Shown in pieces: positions 26,038-34,169 of a stretch of 64,000 nucleotides of DNA (position 1 is the first letter of the stretch; every line of letters starts with the position of its first letter). The translations under genes and the position numbers were made by a program. This stretch comes from Pyrinomonadaceae bacterium (GTDB taxonomy: Bacteria; Acidobacteriota; Blastocatellia; Pyrinomonadales; Pyrinomonadaceae). The stretch lies in contig JACMJZ010000025.1 of assembly GCA_014380365.1 (NCBI GenBank), positions 248,001-312,000 of the forward strand, given 5' to 3'. Under the pieces are notes generated by a model, which did not search any database, had not been told where the DNA came from, and saw nothing but the letters and a program-made list of their open reading frames with translations.

Positions 26038-29000
26038 ATGTCTGAAGATCGACATATAAACTTCAAGCTGATGCGGGAACGCATACTGGCGCTGCAGTCA
26101 GAACCGCCTGCGGTAGCGGGCGGGCCAAGCGACGCTCTGAACGGCCCACCCGCTAACGCAGGCGGTTCTGACAGATCGCCGGGTGGCGGCACCAAATATT
26201 GGCGCAGCCTGGAAGAACTCGCCGACGCGCCGGAATTCCGCGAGTTTGTCGAACGCGAGTATCCACAGCAAGCTGAAGAGTGGAACGATCCATTTGAGCG
26301 CCGCACGTTTCTAAAGTTGATGGGTGCTTCTCTGGCGCTCGCAGGTCTCAGTGGCTGCGCGTTTCAACCTCCCGAAAAGATCGTTCCTTACGTCACGCAG
26401 CCGGAAGGCACACCCGGCAAGTCACTCTTCTTCGCCACCGCTTCTTCGCTCGGCGGAATTGCCACACCGCTCCTGGCCCGTAGCAACGAAGGCCGCCCGA
26501 CGAAAGTTGAGGGAAACCCCGATCATCCGAACAGCCGCAACAGTGACCCTCAGGATCGCGGCTCCAGTGCCACCGACATTTTTGCGCAGGCGTCGATCCT
26601 GAGTCTCTACGATCCGGATCGATCACAGACGACGATGTTCCGCGAAGTCGCCCGCCCCTGGACTACCTTTGTCGGCGAGATTCGCACCGCGCTCGATGAA
26701 CAACGGCCGAAGCAGGGTGCCGGGCTGCGGTTTCTTACCGAGACGATTACGTCGCCTTCCATTGCTGCCCAGCTAAAAGGAATTCTGGCGGAGTTTCCGC
26801 AGGCAAAGTGGCATCAGTATGAGCCGGTGAACAACGACAACGCGCGCGCCGGTGCGGTCGCGGCATTCGGCCAGCCGGTCAACACCGTCTACGACTTCAG
26901 CAAAGCCGACCGCATTCTTTCGCTCGACGCAGATTTCCTTGCAGCCCATCCCGGAACGCTGAAGTACGCGCGCGACTTCGCGGCGCGTCGGCGAATCACG
27001 GAAGGCAAGCACGAGATGAGCCGGCTCTACGTGATTGAAACCACACCGACGACGACGGGCGCGGCGGCGGATCATCATTGGGCCGTGAAGCCGAGTGAAC
27101 TAGTGAAGGCAGCTAGTGCCATCGCAGTGCGAGTCGGAGTTAGTGGGGTTTCCGGCGAGAGTTCGACCAGCGGCCTCGAGGCTGTCGCGCGCGATCTTCA
27201 GCAGCACAAAGGCACGAGCATCGTAATCGCCGGCAGAGAGGCACCGCCTGCTGTACACGCCGTAGCCCACACGATAAATGCTGCGCTCGGCAACGTGGGT
27301 AAGACAGTTCTTTACACCGATCCAATTGAAGCGAACCCAGTTGACCAACGACAGTCGCTTCAGGAACTCGTCAAGGATATCGACGGCGGACGCGTTGAGA
27401 TGCTGGTGATGGTGGGCGGCAATCCGGTCTACAACACGCCTGCTGATCTCAAGCTCGATAAAGACCGGTTGTTCAGAACAAAGCTGCGCGTTCATCTGAG
27501 CCAGTATAAAGATGAAACATCCGAGCTTTGTCATTGGCACATTCCGGAAACACACTACCTCGAAGCCTGGAGCGATACGCGTTCCTTCGACGGCACCGTG
27601 ACTATCGTCCAGCCGCTGATCGAGCCGCTTTATCAGAACAAGAGTGCGCATGAGCTGCTGGCAGTGTTCACGCCAAAATATGATCAGAAGCCTTACGAGA
27701 TCATTCGGGAGTACTGGAAAGGACAGGGGCAGACGGCAGGAGCAGGAAGAGCAACTGCAGGTGTTCAGCCAACGCCTGCTCCGGCCGCGACGCCGTCGGC
27801 TGACTTCGAAAGCTGGTGGCGTCAGTGTGTTCACGATGGCTTTGTTGCTAATACGGCGCTGGCGGCGAAGACTGTCTCCCCAAGTGCTGGAGGGACTTCA
27901 CAGGATGCAGGCAGGATGCCTGCGCTCCCAGCGGGCGGCTCAGGTGGAACATTCGAGATCGTCTTCCGGACGGACCCGACGATCTACGACGGGCGTTTTG
28001 CCAACAACGGCTGGTTGCAGGAGCTGCCGAAGCCGCTCACGAAAATAACCTGGGACAATGCGGCGTTAATTAGTCCGAACACTGCGAAGCAACTTGGAAT
28101 TACTAAGACGATTGGCGAAAAAGGCGGCGACATCCACGTCGATACGCTGAAGATCACTCATCAGGGACGCACGATCGGCGAGCCAGTTCCCACTTGGATC
28201 ACGCCCGGACAACCAGACGACGTTGTCACTCTGCATCTTGGTTATGGCCGCCGTCGCGCGGGCCGTGTCGGCAACGATCACGGATTTAGCGCCTACGAGA
28301 TTCGCACGTCTGATTCGCCATGGTCCGCTTCGGGTGTGCAGGTGGAAAAAGGCGTCGAGCAACACCTGCTGGCTGTTACCCAACTCCACTTCAACATGGA
28401 GGACCGCGACTTCAGCAAAGAAGATCGCGACATCCTGCGTTCGCAAACCTTGGAAGAGTATCTGCATCACGGCGCAGACTATCACCAGACCCACGTGCCG
28501 CGGGAAGATGAGACGCTCTACGATCCGAAGCAGTACGACTACAAAGAGCAGGGCATGGGTTACGCCTGGGGCATGGCGATAGACCTGAACAACTGCGTCG
28601 GCTGCAACGCCTGCACCATCGCCTGCCAGTCAGAAAACAACATTCCGGTGGTGGGTAAAGAGCAGGTGGTGCGCAGCCGCGAGATGCACTGGATTCGCGT
28701 CGACACTTATTTCAAAGGTGACGACCCGGCCGCTCCCGAAGCTACTAACTTCATGCCCGTGCCATGCATGCATTGCGAGAACGCGCCCTGCGAGCCTGTC
28801 TGTCCGGTACATGCAACCGTGCACAGCGCCGAAGGCTTGAACGACATGGTCTACAACCGTTGCGTCGGCACGAAGTACTGTTCGAACAACTGTCCTTACA
28901 AGGTGCGCCGTTTCAACTTCCTGCTTTACCAGGATTGGGAGACGCCGACGTACCAGTTGATGCGCAACCCGGACGTGTCGGTGCGTAGCCGCGGCGTGAT

Positions 29001-29280
29001 GGAGAAATGCACTTACTGCGTGCAGAGGATTCAGGGAGCGAAGATTCAGTCGGAACTCGAGGGACGGAAAGTGCGCGATGGCGAGATCGTTACTGCTTGT
29101 CAGGCAGTGTGTCCGACCGAGGCGATCGTGTTTGGCGATGTAAACGATCCGAATAGCAAGGTTTCGAAATTGAAGGCCGAGCAGCGGAACTACGGACTGC
29201 TCGCGGATTTGAACACCAAGCCGCGCACGACTTATTTGTCGGCGTTGCGTAACCCAAATCCGGAGATAAAAGAAGTTTAG
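26038..29280 (+). CDS. actB: Alternative complex III subunit ActB (molybdopterin-like and iron-sulfur fusion)
   Basis: 1080 residues from ATG 26038. Upstream codons in the same frame are repeat sequence, so this start is preferred over 26008. Tat-like ERRTFLKLMGASLALAG is followed by a molybdopterin-oxidoreductase-fold domain, then a ferredoxin-like domain. The iron-sulfur domain has 15 ligand cysteines (CVGCNACTIAC, CMHCENAPCEPVC, CVGTKYCSNNC, CTYC, CQAVC), as expected for three 4Fe-4S and one 3Fe-4S cluster. Two dispersed repeats are read in frame: PPAVAGG...PPANAGG near residues 20-45, and AGRMPALPAG near 625. ActB faces the periplasm and receives electrons from quinol oxidation. Confidence 0.95.
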   Translation: MSEDRHINFKLMRERILALQSEPPAVAGGPSDALNGPPANAGGSDRSPGGGTKYWRSLEELADAPEFREFVEREYPQQAEEWNDPFERRTFLKLMGASLALAGLSGCAFQPPEKIVPYVTQPEGTPGKSLFFATASSLGGIATPLLARSNEGRPTKVEGNPDHPNSRNSDPQDRGSSATDIFAQASILSLYDPDRSQTTMFREVARPWTTFVGEIRTALDEQRPKQGAGLRFLTETITSPSIAAQLKGILAEFPQAKWHQYEPVNNDNARAGAVAAFGQPVNTVYDFSKADRILSLDADFLAAHPGTLKYARDFAARRRITEGKHEMSRLYVIETTPTTTGAAADHHWAVKPSELVKAASAIAVRVGVSGVSGESSTSGLEAVARDLQQHKGTSIVIAGREAPPAVHAVAHTINAALGNVGKTVLYTDPIEANPVDQRQSLQELVKDIDGGRVEMLVMVGGNPVYNTPADLKLDKDRLFRTKLRVHLSQYKDETSELCHWHIPETHYLEAWSDTRSFDGTVTIVQPLIEPLYQNKSAHELLAVFTPKYDQKPYEIIREYWKGQGQTAGAGRATAGVQPTPAPAATPSADFESWWRQCVHDGFVANTALAAKTVSPSAGGTSQDAGRMPALPAGGSGGTFEIVFRTDPTIYDGRFANNGWLQELPKPLTKITWDNAALISPNTAKQLGITKTIGEKGGDIHVDTLKITHQGRTIGEPVPTWITPGQPDDVVTLHLGYGRRRAGRVGNDHGFSAYEIRTSDSPWSASGVQVEKGVEQHLLAVTQLHFNMEDRDFSKEDRDILRSQTLEEYLHHGADYHQTHVPREDETLYDPKQYDYKEQGMGYAWGMAIDLNNCVGCNACTIACQSENNIPVVGKEQVVRSREMHWIRVDTYFKGDDPAAPEATNFMPVPCMHCENAPCEPVCPVHATVHSAEGLNDMVYNRCVGTKYCSNNCPYKVRRFNFLLYQDWETPTYQLMRNPDVSVRSRGVMEKCTYCVQRIQGAKIQSELEGRKVRDGEIVTACQAVCPTEAIVFGDVNDPNSKVSKLKAEQRNYGLLADLNTKPRTTYLSALRNPNPEIKEV
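26098..26173. repeat. In-frame hairpin inside actB (family D)
   Basis: Left arm 26098-26126 and right arm 26143-26173 are near-perfect reverse complements (27 of 29 positions by eye) around GCGACGCTCT. The left arm is identical, in reverse complement, to 62133-62161 over 29 bases. It encodes PPAVAGGPSDALNGPPANAG without breaking the frame. Confidence 0.92.
27900..27937. repeat. In-frame family E unit inside actB
   Basis: CAGGATGCAGGCAGGATGCC and TGCGCTCCCAGCG are read as DAGRMPALPAG in a linker between the molybdopterin-like and iron-sulfur domains. It matches the reverse complement of the element at 25984. Confidence 0.85.
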
Positions 29281-29342
29281 AGTTCAAGCTTTAGCTTGTG
29301 CCTGTCGAAGGCACGCAACCTAAAGGTTGAACTCTGAACTGC
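29278..29342. repeat. Family B hairpin between actB and actC
   Basis: AGAGTTCAAGCTTTAGCTTG pairs with AACCTAAAGGTTGAACTCTG. The spacer is otherwise empty. The element starts at the actB stop codon. Confidence 0.82.
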
Positions 29343-29348
29343 TTGAAA

Positions 29349-30725
29349 ATGGCTGACGAACCACACAATTTAGATCCGCAGCACACGACGACGCCGGTGG
29401 TGGCGCCGGGGTTAACGTTTGCTTCGGTGACCGACAAGATCAGTTCGATCGTCCTGAAACGGAAGACGCCGATCTGGTGGTTCGCCGGTTTTGCGATTTC
29501 GTTCATCCTCTTCCAACTCTTGCTGCTGACGATCACCCAACTGCTTTTTGTAGGTATTGGACTCTGGGGCATCAACATTCCCGTCGCCTGGGGAATGGAC
29601 ATCCTCAACTTTGTCTGGTGGATCGGAATCGGCCACGCCGGCACTTTGATCTCGGCGATTCTGCTATTACTCCGGCAACAATGGCGCACCTCGATTAACC
29701 GCTTCGCCGAAGCAATGACTCTGTTTGCCGTCGCCCAGGCCGGCATGTATCCGATCATGCACTTGGGCCGTCCGTGGCTGGCGTATTGGCTGTTTCCGTA
29801 TCCCAACACCATGGGAATCTGGCCGCAGTTTCGCAGTCCGCTAATGTGGGACGTGTTTGCCGTTTCCACTTATGCAACCGTCTCGGCGATGTTCTGGTTC
29901 GTCGGGCTGATTCCTGACTTCGCGACGCTGCGCGATCGCGCCAAGAGCAAGCCCTGGCAAATTCTTTACGGTCTGCTGGCGATGGGCTGGCGCGGATCCG
30001 CGCGCCACTGGCACCGATATGAAATGGCCTACCTCCTGTTGGCAGGACTAGCCACGCCGCTCGTGCTTTCCGTGCACACGATCGTCAGTTTCGACTTTGC
30101 GGTCGGCGTTCTGCCCGGCTGGCACGCCACGATCTTTCCGCCTTATTTCGTGGCCGGCGCGATCTACGCCGGGTTCGCGATGGTTCTGTTGTTAACGATT
30201 CCCTTGCGGAAACTTTACGGCCTTCAGGGCTTCATCACGATGCGCCACATGCACAACATGGCGAAGGTGATGCTCGCTACGGGCCTGATTGTCGGCTACG
30301 GCTACGTGATGGAAGCGTTCTTCGGTTGGTATAGCGGCAATCGGTTCGAGCGTTTCATGATTTGGAACCGCATGCACGGCCCCTACGCCGAGTACTACTG
30401 GGCCTTGATCGTTTGCAACATCGTGACGCCGCAGTTTCTCTGGATCAAGCGTGTGCGTTCGAACCTGCTGGTGCTGTGGTTGATCTCGATCGTGGTCAGC
30501 ATCGGGATGTGGCTAGAGCGATTTGTGATTGTGGTGACCAGTCTGCATCGAGACTTTTTGCCTTCGTCGTGGGGACAGTATCAGCCATCGATGTGGGACT
30601 GGACGATGTTTATCGGCACGATCGGATTCTTCTTTACGCTGCTGTTTCTGTTCATTCGCTTCCTGCCGATGATTTCGATTTTCGAGATGCGCACGATTCT
30701 GCCGGAAGCGGAAGTCGAGGAATGA
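29349..30725 (+). CDS. actC: Alternative complex III subunit ActC (NrfD-like quinol-oxidising membrane subunit)
   Basis: 458 residues from ATG 29349. About ten membrane helices of the NrfD/PsrC fold, with a polar RMHGPYAEYYWALIVCNIVT segment and a GRPWLAYWLFPYPN loop near the expected quinol site. In the complex it binds menaquinol or ubiquinol. It is flanked by family B hairpins on both sides within the operon. Confidence 0.94.
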   Translation: MADEPHNLDPQHTTTPVVAPGLTFASVTDKISSIVLKRKTPIWWFAGFAISFILFQLLLLTITQLLFVGIGLWGINIPVAWGMDILNFVWWIGIGHAGTLISAILLLLRQQWRTSINRFAEAMTLFAVAQAGMYPIMHLGRPWLAYWLFPYPNTMGIWPQFRSPLMWDVFAVSTYATVSAMFWFVGLIPDFATLRDRAKSKPWQILYGLLAMGWRGSARHWHRYEMAYLLLAGLATPLVLSVHTIVSFDFAVGVLPGWHATIFPPYFVAGAIYAGFAMVLLLTIPLRKLYGLQGFITMRHMHNMAKVMLATGLIVGYGYVMEAFFGWYSGNRFERFMIWNRMHGPYAEYYWALIVCNIVTPQFLWIKRVRSNLLVLWLISIVVSIGMWLERFVIVVTSLHRDFLPSSWGQYQPSMWDWTMFIGTIGFFFTLLFLFIRFLPMISIFEMRTILPEAEVEE

Positions 30726-30728
30726 AAC

Positions 30729-30800
30729 AGGAGTTTAGAGTACAAGCTTTAGCTTGCTGCTTTTGGAAACGGACAACCTGAAGGTTGAACTCTGAACTAC
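30729..30800. repeat. Family B hairpin between actC and actD
   Basis: CAGGAGTTTAGAGTACAAGC and TTTAGCTTGC pair with ACCTGAAGGTTGAACTCTGA; same core as at 29278. Confidence 0.8.
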
Positions 30801-30848
30801 TTGAGCGAAGGTAGAGTTGAACTGTTTTTTTGGGCGAAGTGAATCGCA

Positions 30849-31484
30849 ATGGCTGAAGACGAGAAACCAGAGGAACCCTGGGAACACGATCTGGAGGACC
30901 CGGAGCCGTTCCATCATGAGTCGGCGCATCCTGCCCATAGTCGCCGGCGAGGTGTGCCCGCGCTCTACGGGATCATGGCCGAGTTTGATAACCCCACGGC
31001 GCTCGTAGCCGCCGCGCGTAGCAGCTACGAAGCGGGCTATCGGCGCATCAACGGCTATTCGCCTTATCCGATTGAAGAACTCGACGAGGCGATTGGTTTC
31101 AAACACACCACTCTGCCGTTGATTGTTTTGATTGGCGGCATTCTCGGCGGGCTGGGTGGTTTTTTCATGCAGTACTGGATGGCGGTGATTAATTACCCAT
31201 TGAATGTTGGCGGAAAACCGCTGAACAGTTGGCCGGCATTTATTCCGATCACGTTCGAATGCACGATTCTGGCCGCCGCGACGGCCGCGGTGCTGGGGAT
31301 GCTCGCGCTAAACAAACTGCCGCAGCCCTATCATCCGGTTTTCAATAATCCGAATTTTGCGCTCGCGACGCGCGACCGGTTCTTTCTGGTTATTGAGGCA
31401 AACGATCCGAAGTTTACCCACGGCGAAGCGATGCAGTTTATGAGAACGCTGGGCGCGAGAGATGTTAGTGATGTTGAAGTATAG
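30849..31484 (+). CDS. actD: Alternative complex III subunit ActD (DUF3341)
   Basis: 211 residues. Two membrane helices (about 95-118 and 140-165) after a soluble N-terminal domain containing YGIMAEFDNPTALVAAAR. This is the standard DUF3341 layout of ActD, a structural membrane subunit. The first 40 residues are His/Pro/Glu-rich. Its 3' end overlaps the in-frame ATGs of actE. Confidence 0.92.
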   Translation: MAEDEKPEEPWEHDLEDPEPFHHESAHPAHSRRRGVPALYGIMAEFDNPTALVAAARSSYEAGYRRINGYSPYPIEELDEAIGFKHTTLPLIVLIGGILGGLGGFFMQYWMAVINYPLNVGGKPLNSWPAFIPITFECTILAAATAAVLGMLALNKLPQPYHPVFNNPNFALATRDRFFLVIEANDPKFTHGEAMQFMRTLGARDVSDVEV

Positions 31485-32391
31485 CGAAAAATTGGGCAGT
31501 GGGCAGTGGGCAGTGGGCAGAAAAGCTGGCCATGCTTTGCGGCTTTGCCGCCGCACCGTGCGGAAAGGCTCTGCCTTTCCGGCGGCTGTCATTTTTGGAC
31601 TTCGCCAGGCTGCGCCTGTCCACAGTTTGGGAGGCACAGCCTCCAGTTCCAACCCCGAGCTGCCGGAAAGGCACAGCCTTTCCGCACTGTGCGGCGGCAG
31701 AGCCGCACAGCGCCCGGCACTCTGCCTATTGCTTTCTGCCTTCTGCCTACTCGCAGCCGCAGGCTGCCGTCGCGACATGCAGGATCAACCGAAGATGAAG
31801 CCGTATCGCGCGTCGACCTTCTTCACGGATGGTTTGTCGTCGCGACCGCCCGTGGAGGGCACTGTCGCACGCGGGTATCTGATGACTGATACGGAGTTTT
31901 TCACGGGGAAGAAGCCAGGCAGAGGGGTCGCCCCGGCTGGGACTCCAACGACGACTAACGCTGGAGCGAACTCGGGCGCGGCGGCTTATCCGGACGATGT
32001 GGAAGTTTTTCCGCTCACGATAACCAAAGAGAACGTGGTCCGCGGCAAAGAGCGTTACGAGATCTTTTGTTCCGCGTGCCACGGCCTGACCGGCAATGGA
32101 GATGGCATGATTGTGAGACGCGGCTTCCGGCGCGCTGCTTCGTTTAATGAGGAACGCTTGCGGCAGGCGCCCATTGGCCACTACTTCGACGCGATTACAA
32201 ACGGCTGGGGCGCAATGCCGAGTTACGCGACGCAAATTCCCGCCGAGGACCGCTGGGCGATCATCGCCTACATTCGTGCTTTGCAGTTGAGTCAGCAAAA
32301 GAGCGAGACGACCGCGGGCCAGGCCCCCTTAACAACAACGCCAGCGCCAGCGCAATCGCCCGCCGTTCACAGTGGAGGGCCAGCGCACTGA
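31462..32391 (+). CDS. actE: Alternative complex III subunit ActE (lipoprotein cytochrome c) with repeat-built signal peptide
   Basis: The mature protein starts at Cys in CLLAAAGCRRDMQDQPK, a lipobox followed by the ActE signature, and carries one haem site, CSACH, in a mono-haem cytochrome c domain. The only in-frame ATGs are 31462 and 31471, overlapping actD; GTG or TTG codons lie between. From there to the lipobox the reading frame is a nested palindromic element (31494-31747), giving about 90 unusual residues (RLCRRTVRKGSAF...). The right outer arm encodes LCLLLSAFCLL, the signal-peptide core. The stop overlaps the actF start (TGATG). Function is certain; the true start is not. Confidence 0.9.
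   Translation: MLVMLKYSEKLGSGQWAVGRKAGHALRLCRRTVRKGSAFPAAVIFGLRQAAPVHSLGGTASSSNPELPERHSLSALCGGRAAQRPALCLLLSAFCLLAAAGCRRDMQDQPKMKPYRASTFFTDGLSSRPPVEGTVARGYLMTDTEFFTGKKPGRGVAPAGTPTTTNAGANSGAAAYPDDVEVFPLTITKENVVRGKERYEIFCSACHGLTGNGDGMIVRRGFRRAASFNEERLRQAPIGHYFDAITNGWGAMPSYATQIPAEDRWAIIAYIRALQLSQQKSETTAGQAPLTTTPAPAQSPAVHSGGPAH
31494..31747. repeat. Nested palindromic composite element, copy 1
   Basis: Three concentric layers. Outer arms: GGGCAGTGGGCAGTGGGCAG from 31494, against CTGCC/TTCTGCC tandems 31719-31747. Middle arms: 31534-31582 (GCGGCTTTGCCGCCGCACCG onward) against 31663-31706 (CCGGAAAGGCACAGCCTTTC onward). Inner hairpins: CAGGCTGCGCCTG near 31607 and GGAGGCACAGCCTCC at 31630-31644. The same architecture and order recur at 34173-34486. 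Confidence 0.93.
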
Positions 32392-33578
32392 TGGTCTCTT
32401 ACGCACCACCAGCGAGCATCGCAAGATTTCAGCGTCTGGCGCTGATCGTCGGGATTGTGTTCACAGCCCTCTTCGTGGTCGGCTACTTCCTGGATCATGA
32501 CCAGTTTTTTCATTCCTATCTCTTTGCATTCAGTTTTTGGGCGGGCATCGCGATTGGCTCGCTCGCGCTTTTGATGCTGCAACATCTGACTGGCGGTGGC
32601 TGGGGGTTTGTAATTCGTCGCGTGCTCGAGGCCTCCACGCGCACGCTGCCGTTTGTAGCGCTCCTGTTTGTGCCCATCGTTCTTGGCGCCCACTCCATTT
32701 ATAGCTGGACGCACCCTGAACACGTGGCTCAGCACCCGGCGCTCGTGCTGAAGTCGAAATATCTGAACTTGCCGTTTTTCAGCATTCGCGCGGTTGTCTA
32801 TTTCGCGATCTGGTTTTTGCTCACGTTCTTTTTGAACCGCTGGTCGAAGCTGCAAGACACGACGGCGGAGCGGCAATTCAACAAGCGCATGCAAACGCTC
32901 AGCGGCCCAGGAATGGTGCTTTTAGTTTTCACGGTCACTGGCGCCTCGATCGACTGGTTCATGTCGCTCGACCCGGAGTGGTATTCCACGATTTACGGAT
33001 TTGTTTTTGTCGCCTCGTGGGCCTTGAGCGCCCTGGCTTTCGTGATTGCGGTGATGGCTTCGCTCGCAAAGCACGAGCCGATGAACGTGATCGTCGCGCA
33101 GTTACACTTCCACGATCTTGGCAAACTGCTGTTGGCCTTGGTGATGCTCTGGTCGTACTTTGCCTTTTCGCAGTTTCTGATTATTTGGTCGGCAAACTTG
33201 CCGGAAGAGATCCGCTGGTATTTGCCGAGAACCAAAGGCGGATGGGGCGTCATCGCCGTAAGCGTGATCGTGCTTCATTTTGCGTTTCCGTTTCTGTTTC
33301 TGCTGTCGCGTTCGTTGAAACGCAACGCCGGCAAACTGGTACTCGTTGCGTCGTTAATTCTGGTGATGCGTCTATATGATCTGCTGTGGATGATCGCGCC
33401 CACCTGGACGGGCGAACACTTCCGCGTCAGCTGGATGGACGTGGTGGCGCCCATCGGCATGGGCGGCTTATGGCTCGCTGCGTTTGCGCGCAGCTTGATG
33501 AATCGGCCTCTGATCCCCATTAACGATCCGCAGTATGAAAGCGTGCTGCAACAGGGACAGGCCCACGCGGGACACTAA
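32391..33578 (+). CDS. actF: Alternative complex III subunit ActF (NrfD-like)
   Basis: 395 residues, about ten membrane helices, starting inside the actE stop codon. FLDHDQFFHSYLFAFSFWAG near the N-terminus and FHDLGKLLLALVMLWSYFAF in the middle are typical of the second NrfD-like subunit. With ActC it forms the membrane core of the complex. Confidence 0.93.
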   Translation: MVSYAPPASIARFQRLALIVGIVFTALFVVGYFLDHDQFFHSYLFAFSFWAGIAIGSLALLMLQHLTGGGWGFVIRRVLEASTRTLPFVALLFVPIVLGAHSIYSWTHPEHVAQHPALVLKSKYLNLPFFSIRAVVYFAIWFLLTFFLNRWSKLQDTTAERQFNKRMQTLSGPGMVLLVFTVTGASIDWFMSLDPEWYSTIYGFVFVASWALSALAFVIAVMASLAKHEPMNVIVAQLHFHDLGKLLLALVMLWSYFAFSQFLIIWSANLPEEIRWYLPRTKGGWGVIAVSVIVLHFAFPFLFLLSRSLKRNAGKLVLVASLILVMRLYDLLWMIAPTWTGEHFRVSWMDVVAPIGMGGLWLAAFARSLMNRPLIPINDPQYESVLQQGQAHAGH

Positions 33579-33596
33579 AGATTTGTTTGGAACCGA

Positions 33597-34169
33597 ATGA
33601 TGTCTGGAAGTAAACACAAAGGTAACGGGAAGCTCCACGTAACTGAAACGCCCGACGTGAGTCACATCAAGAATCTCGATGTCACTCACGAAGCCAGCGA
33701 CGTCAGCGTCGGAGGCATTCTGAAGTTTGTCGTGGGCCTGACCATATTCGCCGTCGTAGTCCACGTGCTGATGTGGGGTATGTTCCGGCTGCTGAAGGCG
33801 CAGGAGGAAAAGGAGCCGTCGCCGGGGCCGATGGCCATGACTGAGCAGGAGCGACTGCCGCCAGCCCCCAGGCTGCAGGCGGCAACCGGCTTTGGCATCA
33901 AGCTGGAAAATGGGGAGTGGGTGAATCTGGAGAACAGAGAACCGGAGGCGGAGTACCGCGTGCTGCGCACTCAATGGGAACAAATTCTCAGCGGGGGTTT
34001 GAAGGATCAGTCTGGGAAGGTGGTAGGCATGCCAATCGACCAGGCGATGGAGAAGATTTTGGAAGCTGGCGTTCCTTCACGAAAGCAAAGCGAAGGTTCG
34101 ACGGGTACGGTCGACTCGCGGCTGAAGCTGCCGACGGCGGAGAGTTCAGGAAGAGTGGCGGGACAATAA
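33597..34169 (+). CDS. Single-pass membrane protein of the act-cox operon, unknown
   Basis: 190 residues. A polar N-terminus (about 40 residues) precedes one membrane helix (VGGILKFVVGLTIFAVVVHV at about 41-60), then a Pro-rich linker and a periplasmic domain containing YRVLRTQWEQIL and MPIDQAMEKIL. Position between actF and sco, plus TAATG coupling to the next gene, suggest a role in complex assembly or stability. I do not recognise a named family. Confidence 0.8.
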   Translation: MMSGSKHKGNGKLHVTETPDVSHIKNLDVTHEASDVSVGGILKFVVGLTIFAVVVHVLMWGMFRLLKAQEEKEPSPGPMAMTEQERLPPAPRLQAATGFGIKLENGEWVNLENREPEAEYRVLRTQWEQILSGGLKDQSGKVVGMPIDQAMEKILEAGVPSRKQSEGSTGTVDSRLKLPTAESSGRVAGQ

